A stretch of 64,000 bases of DNA from Methylobacterium sp. WL119 (GTDB lineage Bacteria > Pseudomonadota > Alphaproteobacteria > Rhizobiales > Beijerinckiaceae). The stretch spans positions 1 through 64,000 of the forward strand of contig NZ_VRUU01000011.1 of the NCBI RefSeq assembly GCF_008039875.1, given 5' to 3'. Made by a program: the position numbers and the translations under genes. The notes beneath the pieces are model-generated. The model was not told the DNA's origin, did no database searches, and worked only from the letters and a program-made list of their open reading frames with translations. Shown here one piece after another: positions 33,010 to 40,844 of this stretch. Numbering within the stretch: position 1 is the first letter of the stretch; every line of letters begins with the position of its first letter.

Positions 33010-33657
33010 TGCTCTGCGAAGCCGACCCAGCTCTCTTCGGCAGCGGTTTGCCGTTGTACTCCCGCGCACCGTGTTGGAGCTACAGTGCACCCCCTTGCCT
33101 CGACCTCGAACGGGACAGCCCGGACAGAAAGATCATCTGCACCTTGCGCAGCTTCGGGCGGGCCGTGGAGGGCTTTGACAAGTTGGCCGAGGCGTTGACC
33201 GCCTACGTGTCGCGGGCGGCCGAGAAGATGCGTCGGCAGGGCTTGGCGACCCCGGCCGTGATCGTGATGCTCAACACCAACCGACACCGGCCGGAGGACG
33301 CGCAGTAGTACGCGACCAGACACGTCAAGCTGACGATCGCCACGGCCGACGCCAGCCGCTTGATCCGCGCGGCCCTTTGGGCCTGCGCGGGATCTACAAA
33401 CCGGGGTTCCAGGACAAGAAGTGCGTTTCCTCCTGCTCGACATAGCTCCGGCCGAGGCCGTGCAATGCTCGCTGTTCCTGCGGCCGGACGATCCGCGCCG
33501 GGTCAAACTAATGGGTGCGGTGGACCACCTCAACCACCGCTACGGCCGTGACCGAGTGCGCTATGCTAGTACCGGCATCGAGCGCGGCTGGAAGCTGCGG
33601 GTGGAGTTCCTATCGCCCCGGTTCACCACCCGATGGAGCGAACTTTTAAGCGTTTAA
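33010..33657 (+). pseudogene. umuC: Decayed umuC (DNA polymerase V catalytic subunit) 3' fragment
   Basis: Pieces in three frames match the C-terminal half of Y-family UmuC in order: RQRFAVVLPRTVLELQCTP, then PCLDLERDSPDRK, RSFGRAVEGFDKLAEALTAY with SRAAEKMRRQGLA and LNTNRHRPEDAQ, a TAG at 33306, then GLRGIYKPGF, then RFLLLDIAPAEAVQCSLFLR with PDDPRRVKLMG, and finally LRVEFLSPRFTTRWSELLSV, stop. At least three frameshifts and one nonsense codon are needed to join them. The 5' half, with the polymerase active site, is absent. Clearly non-functional. Confidence 0.75.
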
Positions 33658-33676
33658 CCACTCAACTGAAGCTGTC

Positions 33677-35980
33677 ATGCCCCATTACGATTTCAAGCAA
33701 CTCTCACCTTTCGATTTTGAGCTTCTTATTGCCAGTCTCCTAAGTGCAGAATGGGGCGTTAAGCTCGAAGCATTTAAGAGTGGCCGGGACGGCGGAATAG
33801 ATCTCCGCTACAGCAACCCGAATGGGGTGCGCAGTGAAATTATTCAGTGCAAGCACTACGCAAGCTCTGGATATAGCAAGCTTTACAGTGCGCTTGAAGC
33901 TGAGCTTCCAAAGGTCAAAAAGCTCAATCCAACGCGTTATGGTGTAGCAACGTCAGTCGGTCTTACGGCTGCGAACAAAGACGCGATCAAAAAGCTTTTT
34001 GATCCATACATCCTCACGACTGGCGATATATACGGACAAACTGACATAAACCTAATGCTGGAACGGCATCCAGAAGTTGAAAAGGCAAACTTCAAGCTGT
34101 GGTTCACGAGCACAGCTATTCTAGAACGCGTTTTACATAATGCCGTGCACTGCCAAACCGACTTTCAGATTGACAAGATCATCGCGAAATTTCCACTGTA
34201 CGTTCAGAACGACCCCTATCCCGCAGCGATGAAGATTTTACAGGACAATAACGTTGTCGTGATTTCTGGGGTGCCGGGGATAGGTAAAACAACTCTTGCG
34301 GAAATGTTGATTTATCGATACTTAGAACTCGATTATCGCCCGGTGGCCATCACCACTAGCCTCGCAGAAGGCCGTAAGCTCTTCAACAAGTCCATTCCGC
34401 AGATATTTTACTTCGACGATTTCTTAGGTCGAACCTTCCTGCGCGAAAATCAGGGATTCGCATTGCGGAATGAGGATGCCGCGCTGGTCGATTTTATTGA
34501 AATGATCCAGAAGTCTCCAAATTCAAAACTGGTGATGACCACCCGCGAGCATATTTTTACAAATGCCCTTATGGGGTCTGAAAAGCTCCGGCACAGCCCT
34601 ATCGTTGAGCACAAATGCATTCTTACACTCGGGCATTACAACAATTTTGCGCGCGCTCAAATTCTCTACAACCATATTTATTTTAGCGAATTGCCGAATG
34701 AATACAAAAATACTCTTCTTGAAAATGCATTCTATAAGCAAATACTCAAGCACCGGAACTTCAACCCGCGCCTGATTGAATGGCTGTCAAGCTATCGGCG
34801 AGTTAAGAAAACACCGCCCAGCGAGTACCAGGCTTTTGTGGTAGCGATATTAGAGAACCCGCAGGAAATCTGGCGCGATGCATTCTTCAATCAAATATCG
34901 AGCGCAGCACGAAGCCTCTTGTTGTTCTTATATAATATTGGCGGCTCAAGTAGATTGGCTCAATGCGAGCTTGGGTGGCTTGCTCTCTATGCACATCAAA
35001 GCAAAAAGTACAATTTTGCGATGTCGGAGGAAGGATATAATGCCGCTCTTAGAGAGATTGAAGGCTCGTTTATATCAATAGAGAGATCGGCCGTTAATTT
35101 TATAAATCCATCCGTCACGGATTTCTTAACGTCCCTACTGTTAGATAACAAAGGATATATCGATGATATGTTAGCCTCGGCCATATACTTCGCGCAAATT
35201 ATATACCTTTGGAGTGTTAGAAATGGGGAAGTTGGCGTGTTCCGCAGTGCCATGCAGCAAAACATGGCTTCGTTTACAGCTGCGATCAACCGAACGGTAA
35301 GTCGCCCTGCTTACGAGATATTTGAAACTAATAAAATTAGAGCATTGAGGATCAACGATATTTCTCCAGAAAAACGATTGCATGGCCTCGTCGGCATTGC
35401 TCACATCACGCAATCTAAGGAGATTTGGGACACAGCAAAAATTTCAATGGATGAACTGGAGAGATATTGGAACGATGGTTATATCGAATTTGAGGACAGC
35501 ATCACTCTCATTGAGCGATTGGAGAAGATCACCACGGGGATTGTTGCGACCAGTCCATCCATGCACGATCGGGTAAGAAGTGACTTTTTCGATCATGTTC
35601 ATGCGTGCAACGCTTACATCGATTTCGCACTTATTGATGAATACGCCGAAAGGGCGGTGCCGGAGCTGACTGATAATGAGAATAAGGCTGTTGGTGATAG
35701 CTTTCTCGATTACGCAAAGAGTGGTGTCGAGGATGATATGCACGGCCTTACAAATGATGGCGGTGGTCTAAATTCCCTGGCCATTTTCATGGATAAAATG
35801 GCAACGATCTATGGCGGTCATATTGCCCAAAAGGCCGCAATGGTCAGGGAACATCTAGCGGGTTACGAAGAACAGCAAGAGCAAGGCGCAGACCATTATT
35901 ATGATGAGTGGAGAGAGAGCCGGGCCGACGATCGTGCCGACGAACGTGCGATTGATGATTTATTTCAAACGTTGAAATAG
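33677..35980 (+). CDS. Mrr-type nuclease fused to STAND NTPase (Avs-like defence protein)
   Basis: A 767-residue protein. The N-terminus is a restriction-endonuclease-like (Mrr) domain: SPFDFELLIASLL, GRDGGIDLRY (Asp42) and IIQCKHY (Gln57, Lys59). A linker leads to an NTPase with Walker A GVPGIGKTT (198-206), Walker B QIFYFDDFLG (242-251) and a sensor-like SKLVMTTREHIF, matching the nSTAND3-type layout. The remaining about 450 residues are helical and AT-rich in codon use, probably the sensor. STAND proteins with nuclease N-termini act as phage-protein sensors that trigger DNA cleavage. The start ATG follows the umuC remnant by 20 bp. Confidence 0.85.
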   Translation: MPHYDFKQLSPFDFELLIASLLSAEWGVKLEAFKSGRDGGIDLRYSNPNGVRSEIIQCKHYASSGYSKLYSALEAELPKVKKLNPTRYGVATSVGLTAANKDAIKKLFDPYILTTGDIYGQTDINLMLERHPEVEKANFKLWFTSTAILERVLHNAVHCQTDFQIDKIIAKFPLYVQNDPYPAAMKILQDNNVVVISGVPGIGKTTLAEMLIYRYLELDYRPVAITTSLAEGRKLFNKSIPQIFYFDDFLGRTFLRENQGFALRNEDAALVDFIEMIQKSPNSKLVMTTREHIFTNALMGSEKLRHSPIVEHKCILTLGHYNNFARAQILYNHIYFSELPNEYKNTLLENAFYKQILKHRNFNPRLIEWLSSYRRVKKTPPSEYQAFVVAILENPQEIWRDAFFNQISSAARSLLLFLYNIGGSSRLAQCELGWLALYAHQSKKYNFAMSEEGYNAALREIEGSFISIERSAVNFINPSVTDFLTSLLLDNKGYIDDMLASAIYFAQIIYLWSVRNGEVGVFRSAMQQNMASFTAAINRTVSRPAYEIFETNKIRALRINDISPEKRLHGLVGIAHITQSKEIWDTAKISMDELERYWNDGYIEFEDSITLIERLEKITTGIVATSPSMHDRVRSDFFDHVHACNAYIDFALIDEYAERAVPELTDNENKAVGDSFLDYAKSGVEDDMHGLTNDGGGLNSLAIFMDKMATIYGGHIAQKAAMVREHLAGYEEQQEQGADHYYDEWRESRADDRADERAIDDLFQTLK

Positions 35981-36087
35981 TCGCTTCCCGTAAGTTTAAG
36001 TCCAGCCCTCTCCCCTTCCCGCAGGAAGTCCGTGCGCCGAGTCGATATGGGTGATAACATCCTTGGTCACCTATAGAACTGAACGGC

Positions 36088-37200
36088 ATGCTCAGCTTCT
36101 CACCTTATCTCGTCAGCGCCCTTGCGGATGTCATTACGGGTGGCGGCGGCAACGATCCTACCCCGCCAATTGGCATCTATCGGAGCGGGCCCACGATCGA
36201 GCGGTTCTTTATGGACTGCGGCGTGGAGATGAGCATAGGCAACGGATCGCGGGTGCCGGCAACCATTGACGTGCTCAGGGATCTGATCCGTCGAGGAGAT
36301 GGCACCTCGATTGAGCGGATCATTGTCAGGGTCTGCGATCCGCGCGAATATTTGGCAAATCCCGAAAAGGCGCAAGCGGTGCTGGCGCGACTGAACGCGG
36401 CGCTTGAGCCTGACGGCTTTGCCATCATGATGGTAAGCGGCAAGGCGCAGTTTGTTGCTCGCCAAGCCTCCGGTGCCGTGGCGCAGGCAATTGCCGAGAA
36501 AACCCGCCTTCTCAATTTTGATACCGTGCAGCGTGACATTGCCCGTGCGCTGGACAGCGCGGAGAGCGATCCGGAGAGCGCCACTACATCCGCTTGTTCG
36601 CTAATCGAGTCGGTGTGTCGGTCGATCTTGGTTGAACTCGGACAGCCCCTACCTTCGAAAAAGGACATTGATGGCTTGATGAGAGCGGTGCAGGAGCCGC
36701 TTAAGTTGTCCCCTGGCCGGTCTGATCTCCCTGCTGAGGCCGAAAGCGACATTCGCCAAATCCTTGGCGGTCTCACGTCCGTCGCTAAAGGTTTGGGTTC
36801 CCTCCGCACCCATGCTGGCGACGCGCACGGCCGAGAGCGAGGCTATCGTCGTATTGATCCCCGGATTGCGAGGTTGGCGATCAACTCGGCCGCTTCGGTT
36901 GCGATGTTTCTGACTGAGATTTGGGAGCATGCAGCAGCGGGCACTCCCCTTGAGGGAGGACATGTCATGAACCAGCTCGCCACCCTCACGAACTCGCCGC
37001 TCCCCAGCAACAAAGCCTATGCGATGGTGCAGCGTCGCGCCGAAGCGGCTGGGATCAAAACCAAGATCGGCAACCACACCTTCCGAGCCACCGGCATCAC
37101 CACGTACCTCAGGAACGGCGGCACGTTGAAACGGGCAGCGGCAATTGCGAACCATGCCTCGACGCGGACTATCCAGCTTTACGATCGCCGAACGGACTAG
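36088..37200 (+). CDS. Abi_C-type abortive infection protein fused to tyrosine recombinase tail
   Basis: A 370-residue chimera. Residues about 30-130 form an N-terminal domain found with Abi_C proteins (RIIVRVCDPREYLANPEKAQ, then RLNAALEPDGFAI). Residues about 165-282 are Abi_C: SACSLIESVCRSILVELGQ, then DIRQILGGLTSVAKGLGSLR, THAGDAHGRERGYRR. From about 298 the protein changes family: SNKAYAMVQRRAEAAGIKT, NHTFRATGITTYLRNGG (His330, Arg333), then IANHASTRTIQLYDRR (His356, Tyr365). This is the end of a phage-type tyrosine recombinase. An internal ATG at 36967 with GGGAGGA upstream could express the 77-residue tail alone. Abi_C proteins limit phage spread by host shutdown; the effect of the tail is unknown. 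Confidence 0.8.
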   Translation: MLSFSPYLVSALADVITGGGGNDPTPPIGIYRSGPTIERFFMDCGVEMSIGNGSRVPATIDVLRDLIRRGDGTSIERIIVRVCDPREYLANPEKAQAVLARLNAALEPDGFAIMMVSGKAQFVARQASGAVAQAIAEKTRLLNFDTVQRDIARALDSAESDPESATTSACSLIESVCRSILVELGQPLPSKKDIDGLMRAVQEPLKLSPGRSDLPAEAESDIRQILGGLTSVAKGLGSLRTHAGDAHGRERGYRRIDPRIARLAINSAASVAMFLTEIWEHAAAGTPLEGGHVMNQLATLTNSPLPSNKAYAMVQRRAEAAGIKTKIGNHTFRATGITTYLRNGGTLKRAAAIANHASTRTIQLYDRRTD

Positions 37201-37332
37201 GTGAGCCTCGCTGAGATAGAAAGAATTCTGATCTGATTAGATAGCGATCGATAGTTTAATAAAAACTTTATCTGATTGTAGCGCGACCGCTTGTGGCCTA
37301 GATTGATAGCACTTCATAGGCAGCAATAAAAC

Positions 37333-37629
37333 TTGTTTAGCGACGCATTATCAGATTTTGCCGATAGCATCAAAACGGCTATTATCGATCTTTCGAGCAA
37401 TCTCGAATTCTACGAAGATAACGACGAGTTGTTCGGCTATGGTGCCGACCTCATCAAACTAATAGAGATGTGTAAATTAATCCAAGTTGACTTCGGGCAA
37501 AGCGACGCGCTTGACTTAAAGCTTTTCGAAAAGCTGTACGAGACCGCTCATAGTACCAGGGTGAGGCACGACGCGACTTATTGGTCGGTGCCAAGCGATT
37601 TAACTGAAGCCGATACGCCAGTATTATAG
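37333..37629 (+). CDS. Hypothetical protein
   Basis: A 98-residue acidic, helical protein beginning MFSDALSDFADSIKTAIIDL. It has DNDELFGYGADLIKLIEMCK in the middle and HDATYWSVPSDLTEAD near the end. It starts with TTG in an AT-rich context. It is the last gene before the right island end. No family recognised, and the coding pattern is coherent along its length. Confidence 0.5.
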   Translation: MFSDALSDFADSIKTAIIDLSSNLEFYEDNDELFGYGADLIKLIEMCKLIQVDFGQSDALDLKLFEKLYETAHSTRVRHDATYWSVPSDLTEADTPVL

Positions 37630-37748
37630 GTATGATAAATCGCCTTATGATCGTACAAACGATGGAACACTGGTTGCCAGGAGTTCCACGATCAGAAGCC
37701 AATCGACGCAAACGGTTCGGGTTTTGTGACCCCTTCGCCACCGGCGTC

Positions 37749-37773
37749 CTGGCACAATTTGGGCACAATGAGC
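37749..37773 (+). promoter_or_regulatory. Probable integrase arm-type binding site (right)
   Basis: Same 25-bp motif as at 6692-6716 with two mismatches, in the same orientation. It lies 117 bp inside the right attachment repeat. Role inferred from its paired, sub-terminal position. Confidence 0.55.
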
Positions 37774-37830
37774 CGGAAGTTCGACGGGTTTTGCACCCAT
37801 TGTCGGCATTGACGAAGGGAGGCGGCCGTC

Positions 37831-37872
37831 GCTAGAATTTGGGCTCAACAGCCTGTTCTAGCGAGGTTTTTC
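37831..37872 (+). terminator. Terminator-like hairpin at the right island end
   Basis: GCTAGAA and TTCTAGC form a 7-bp stem around an inner GGGCT/AGCCT pair, followed on the + strand by GAGGTTTTTCG. It could stop island transcription from entering lpdA antisense. Confidence 0.4.
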
Positions 37873-37885
37873 GAAGCTTCCCCGC

Positions 37886-39325
37886 CTACGTATGGATCAC
37901 CTTCCCATAAGCATCCAGCACGCTCTCGTGCATCATCTCGGATAGCGTCGGGTGCGGGAAGACCGTGTGCATCAGGTCTTCCTCGGTGGTCTCGAGGTTC
38001 ATGGCGACGACGTAGCCCTGGATCAGCTCGGTCACCTCGGCGCCGACCATGTGGGCGCCGAGCAGCTGGCCGGTGTTGGCGTCGAACACCGTCTTGATCA
38101 GCCCGTCCGGCTCGCCGAGCGCGATCGCCTTGCCGTTGCCGGCAAAGGGGAAGCGGCCGACCTTGATCGCAAAGCCCTGCTCCTTGGCCTTCGCCTCGGT
38201 GAGGCCGACGGAGGCGATCTGCGGCTGGCAGTAGGTGCAGCCGGGGATCTTGGCCTTGTCCATCGGGTGGGTGGGCAGGCCCTTGATCGTCTCGATGCAG
38301 ATCACGCCCTCGTGCTCGGCCTTGTGGGCGAGCATCGGCGGCCCGGCGACGTCGCCGATGGCGTAGAGGCCGGGCACGTTGGTGCGGCCGAGCCCGTCGG
38401 TGACGACGATGCCGCGCTCGATCTTCACCCCGAGCGCCTCGAGCCCGATCCCCTCGATGTTGCCGACGACGCCCACCGCCGAGATCAGCTTCTCCGCCGT
38501 CAGCGTCTGCACCTTGCCGTCGGCGGCCTCGATCGTCGCCGTGATCGAATCCGCGCCCTTCTCGACCTTGGTCACCTTGGCGCCGGTCAGGATCTTGATG
38601 CCCTGCTTCTCGAAGCGCTTGCGGGCGATGGCGGCGATCTCCGGATCCTCCACCGGCAGGATCTGCGGCAGCAGCTCCACCACCGTCACCTCGGCGCCCA
38701 TGGTGCGGTAGAACGAGGCGAACTCGATGCCGATCGCGCCCGAGCCCATCACCAGGAGCGACTTCGGCATCGTCTCCGGCACCATCGCCTCGTAGTAGGT
38801 CCAGATCAGCTTCTTGTCGGGCTCGATGCCGGGGATCGCGCGCGGGCGCGCGCCGGTGGCGACGATGATGTGCTTGGCCGAATACGTCCCGGCCGCGAGC
38901 GCGCCCTTCGGCGCCGGCGCGCGGGCGGTCTCCTTGACCGTCACCTGCCCCGTGCCGTTGCCCTTGGCGACGCTGTCGACCGTGGCCTCGCCCCAGATCA
39001 CGTCGACCTTGTTCTTCTTCAGGAGGTGCCCGACGCCGCCGTTCAGCTTCGACGAGACGCCGCGCGAGCGCTTCACGATCGCGCCCGTGTCGAACGAGAC
39101 CTCCTTGGCGGAGAGCCCGTAATCGGAGGCGTGCTGCATGTAGTGGTAGATCTCGGCCGAGCGCAGCAGCGCCTTGGTCGGGATGCAGCCCCAGTTCAGG
39201 CAGATGCCGCCGAGGTGCTCCCGGTCCACCACCGCGGTCTTGAACCCGAGCTGCGCCGCACGGATGGCGGTGACGTAGCCGCCGGGGCCGGCGCCGATGA
39301 TGAGCACGTCGTAGCTGTCGGCCAT
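37886..39325 (-). CDS. lpdA: Dihydrolipoamide dehydrogenase (E3)
   Basis: E3 flavoprotein of the 2-oxoacid dehydrogenase and glycine cleavage complexes, reoxidising dihydrolipoamide with NAD+. MADSYDVLIIGAGPGGYV is the FAD dinucleotide fold. GGICLNWGCIPTKALL carries the redox Cys pair, MGSGAIGIEFASFY the NAD fold, and HTVFPHPTLSEMMHE the active-site His and Glu. At 479 residues it is full length. The start ATG 39325 is chosen over an upstream in-frame extension. The last 34 residues lie in the island attachment repeat, so the gene's 3' end was probably supplied by the island on integration, keeping the protein intact. Confidence 0.97.
   Translation of the reverse strand: MADSYDVLIIGAGPGGYVTAIRAAQLGFKTAVVDREHLGGICLNWGCIPTKALLRSAEIYHYMQHASDYGLSAKEVSFDTGAIVKRSRGVSSKLNGGVGHLLKKNKVDVIWGEATVDSVAKGNGTGQVTVKETARAPAPKGALAAGTYSAKHIIVATGARPRAIPGIEPDKKLIWTYYEAMVPETMPKSLLVMGSGAIGIEFASFYRTMGAEVTVVELLPQILPVEDPEIAAIARKRFEKQGIKILTGAKVTKVEKGADSITATIEAADGKVQTLTAEKLISAVGVVGNIEGIGLEALGVKIERGIVVTDGLGRTNVPGLYAIGDVAGPPMLAHKAEHEGVICIETIKGLPTHPMDKAKIPGCTYCQPQIASVGLTEAKAKEQGFAIKVGRFPFAGNGKAIALGEPDGLIKTVFDANTGQLLGAHMVGAEVTELIQGYVVAMNLETTEEDLMHTVFPHPTLSEMMHESVLDAYGKVIHT
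37890..37993. repeat. Right attachment repeat (attR) inside lpdA
   Basis: A 104-bp sequence identical to 6490-6593 and in the same orientation. It forms the 3' end of the intact lpdA. The sequences diverge immediately on both sides of both copies. Confidence 0.92.
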
Positions 39326-39462
39326 GAGGGTCTGGTCTCTTCCCTGGAGCGTCTCGGAGGCGAGCGTAGACGAGGACGTCGCGGGCGCCAACGCGCCGGC
39401 CGGAGCCGGGGGTTACATCGTAGGAGGGCTCATGCCTGCCGGGCGTCTTCCCTCCCCCCGAC

Positions 39463-39524
39463 GGATCTCGGGCTTGCCCGAGATCCGCACCCCGTGTGCC
39501 CAAGTCGGGCAGGCCCGACTTGGG
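39463..39524. repeat. Two adjacent perfect palindromes
   Basis: GGATCTCGGGC-TT-GCCCGAGATCC (39463-39486) and CCCAAGTCGGGC-AG-GCCCGACTTGGG (39499-39524), enclosed by an outer TCTTCCCTCC/GGAGGGAAGA pair. They lie between the squalene/phytoene synthase stop and lpdA on the same strand, and can act as a terminator or a REP-like mobile palindrome. Confidence 0.7.
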
Positions 39525-39549
39525 TGCGGCGGAGGGAAGATCCGCGTCC

Positions 39550-40443
39550 CTACCCCGCCGCCCGCGACCCGCGCCACAGCCGCCACAGGCGGCGCCAGCG
39601 GGCGGTCTCGATCGGGGTGTTGAGCGGGTCGTAGCCCGGGCGCTCCATCGCGGCGAGGTAGCCGTCGACCAGGGCGAGCGGCAGGAAGGCGGCGCGCGCG
39701 GCCGGCGCGATCGTGTCCTTCGCCGCGGCGTAGGCGGCCAGATGCCGGCGGGCGTCGGCGCGCAGGTCCGCGCAGGCGCCGCGCAGGCCCGGGCCGCCGC
39801 GGCCGGTGACGATGTCCTCGCGGGTGACGCCGTGGCTGCGGAACACGTCGGCCGGCAGGTAGACCTGGCCCGCCCGCGCGTGCCACGGCATCGCCCGCAG
39901 CAGGCCGGTGATGCCGTAGGCGACGCCGGCATGACCGGCGGCGGCCGCCCCACCCGGCTCGGTGCCGTCGCACAGGATCAGGCTGGCGAGGCGGAACAGG
40001 GCCGAGGCGGTCTCGCCGCAATAGCCTTCCAGGTCGTTCAGCCGGGGCATCGGGTCGTCGTAGAGGTCGAAGACGCGGGCGTCGATCAGATCGACGAAGG
40101 GCTGGCGCCCGAGGCGGCGCGCGACGATCACGTCGAGGAGCGCGGCGGCGACGGGGTTGGCCTTCACGTCGCCGCGGGCCTCGCCCTGCAGCGCGTCGCG
40201 CCACCATTGCAGGCGGATCTCGCCGGCCATCGGGTTCGAGGCGGCCTCGCGCACCCGCGCGACCGTCAGGCTGAAGGCGTAGAGCGCGAACAGGTGCGGG
40301 CGGAAGGCCTGCGGCGCGAACAGCGTGGCGAAGTAGCGGTCGGGGTCGCCCGCGCGGACGAGGTCCTCGCAGTGGCGGAAGGCGAAGGCGAGGCCGCCTT
40401 TACCCTCTGCTTGGCTGTCCCCCTGCCCCGGCTCTGCGCTCAC
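39550..40443 (-). CDS. Squalene/phytoene synthase family protein (NDUFAF6-like)
   Basis: A 297-residue member of the squalene/phytoene synthase fold. It has FRHCEDLVRAGDPDRYFATL at the start, LYAFSLTVARVREAASNPMA, the IRLQWWRDALQGE helix, then a degenerate second Asp-rich helix, GETASALFRLASLI, and LLRAMPWHARAGQVYLPADV. GTG 40443 overlaps the Mth938-like stop by four bases (GTGA). The usual DxxxD motifs are poorly kept, so isoprenoid synthesis is doubtful. With the adjacent Mth938 gene it matches the bacterial counterparts of complex I assembly factors NDUFAF6 and NDUFAF3. Confidence 0.85.
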   Translation of the reverse strand: MSAEPGQGDSQAEGKGGLAFAFRHCEDLVRAGDPDRYFATLFAPQAFRPHLFALYAFSLTVARVREAASNPMAGEIRLQWWRDALQGEARGDVKANPVAAALLDVIVARRLGRQPFVDLIDARVFDLYDDPMPRLNDLEGYCGETASALFRLASLILCDGTEPGGAAAAGHAGVAYGITGLLRAMPWHARAGQVYLPADVFRSHGVTREDIVTGRGGPGLRGACADLRADARRHLAAYAAAKDTIAPAARAAFLPLALVDGYLAAMERPGYDPLNTPIETARWRRLWRLWRGSRAAG

Positions 40444-40817
40444 GCGACCGCGATCAGGGCCGCCGCCACCTTGCGGTTCTCCGCCACCAGGATGTTGTAC
40501 GTGCGCGCCGCCGCGCCCGTCTGCATCACGTCGAGACCGATCCGGTTGTCCTTGAGCCATGCCCGAAGATCGGGTGGCAGCGGCACGATGTCGAGGCCCG
40601 TGCCGACGAGCAGCAGCTCGATCTCCGCCGATTCCGCCTGGACCGGGCGCAACGCGGTGCGGTCGATCGCCCTCCCCTCGGTCGTGGCCCAGGCGCGGAT
40701 GCCCGACGGCAGCGCCAGGATCGAGCCGCGGTGCGACATCTCGCCGAAGCGGAAGCCGCCGTTGCCGTAGGCGTCGATCAGGTGGCGCCCGGGCAGGAAG
40801 CCGTCGAGCTCGGCCAT
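40440..40817 (-). CDS. Mth938-like domain protein (NDUFAF3 homologue)
   Basis: A 125-residue Mth938/DUF498 protein. It has FLPGRHLIDAYGNGGFRFGE, the IELLLVGTGLDIVPLPPDLR core, and GLDVMQTGAAARTYNILVAE, which is the family signature. The mitochondrial homologue NDUFAF3 assembles respiratory complex I. The bacterial gene is known for sitting beside secD and secF, as here. Lies 27 bp downstream of secF and overlaps the next gene by four bases, so one operon. Confidence 0.9.
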   Translation of the reverse strand: MAELDGFLPGRHLIDAYGNGGFRFGEMSHRGSILALPSGIRAWATTEGRAIDRTALRPVQAESAEIELLLVGTGLDIVPLPPDLRAWLKDNRIGLDVMQTGAAARTYNILVAENRKVAAALIAVA

Positions 40818-40844
40818 GCGCTGTGCGTCCCCCGTCTCTCGGCC

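Larger units (their letters stand above)
6490..37993. mobile_element. Integrated genomic island (defence island) at the 3' end of lpdA
   Basis: About 31.4 kb flanked by identical 104-bp direct repeats. An integrase lies inside the left end and matching 25-bp sub-terminal repeats lie near both ends. Contents differ from the flanks: many AT-rich genes, short orphan ORFs, decayed umuC, recombinase-like and integrase fragments, and several defence-type genes. No relaxase, type IV secretion, capsid or tail genes were seen. It is therefore an integrase-only island or a remnant that would need other functions to move between cells. Confidence 0.85.

Noticed and set aside
6490..37993. Complete prophage or conjugative element
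   Set aside because: No capsid, portal, terminase, tail, relaxase or secretion genes seen; only the lysozyme-like gene hints at phage origin.
37845..39953. Long minus frame overlapping lpdA
   Set aside because: Low-complexity shadow; lpdA has all catalytic motifs.
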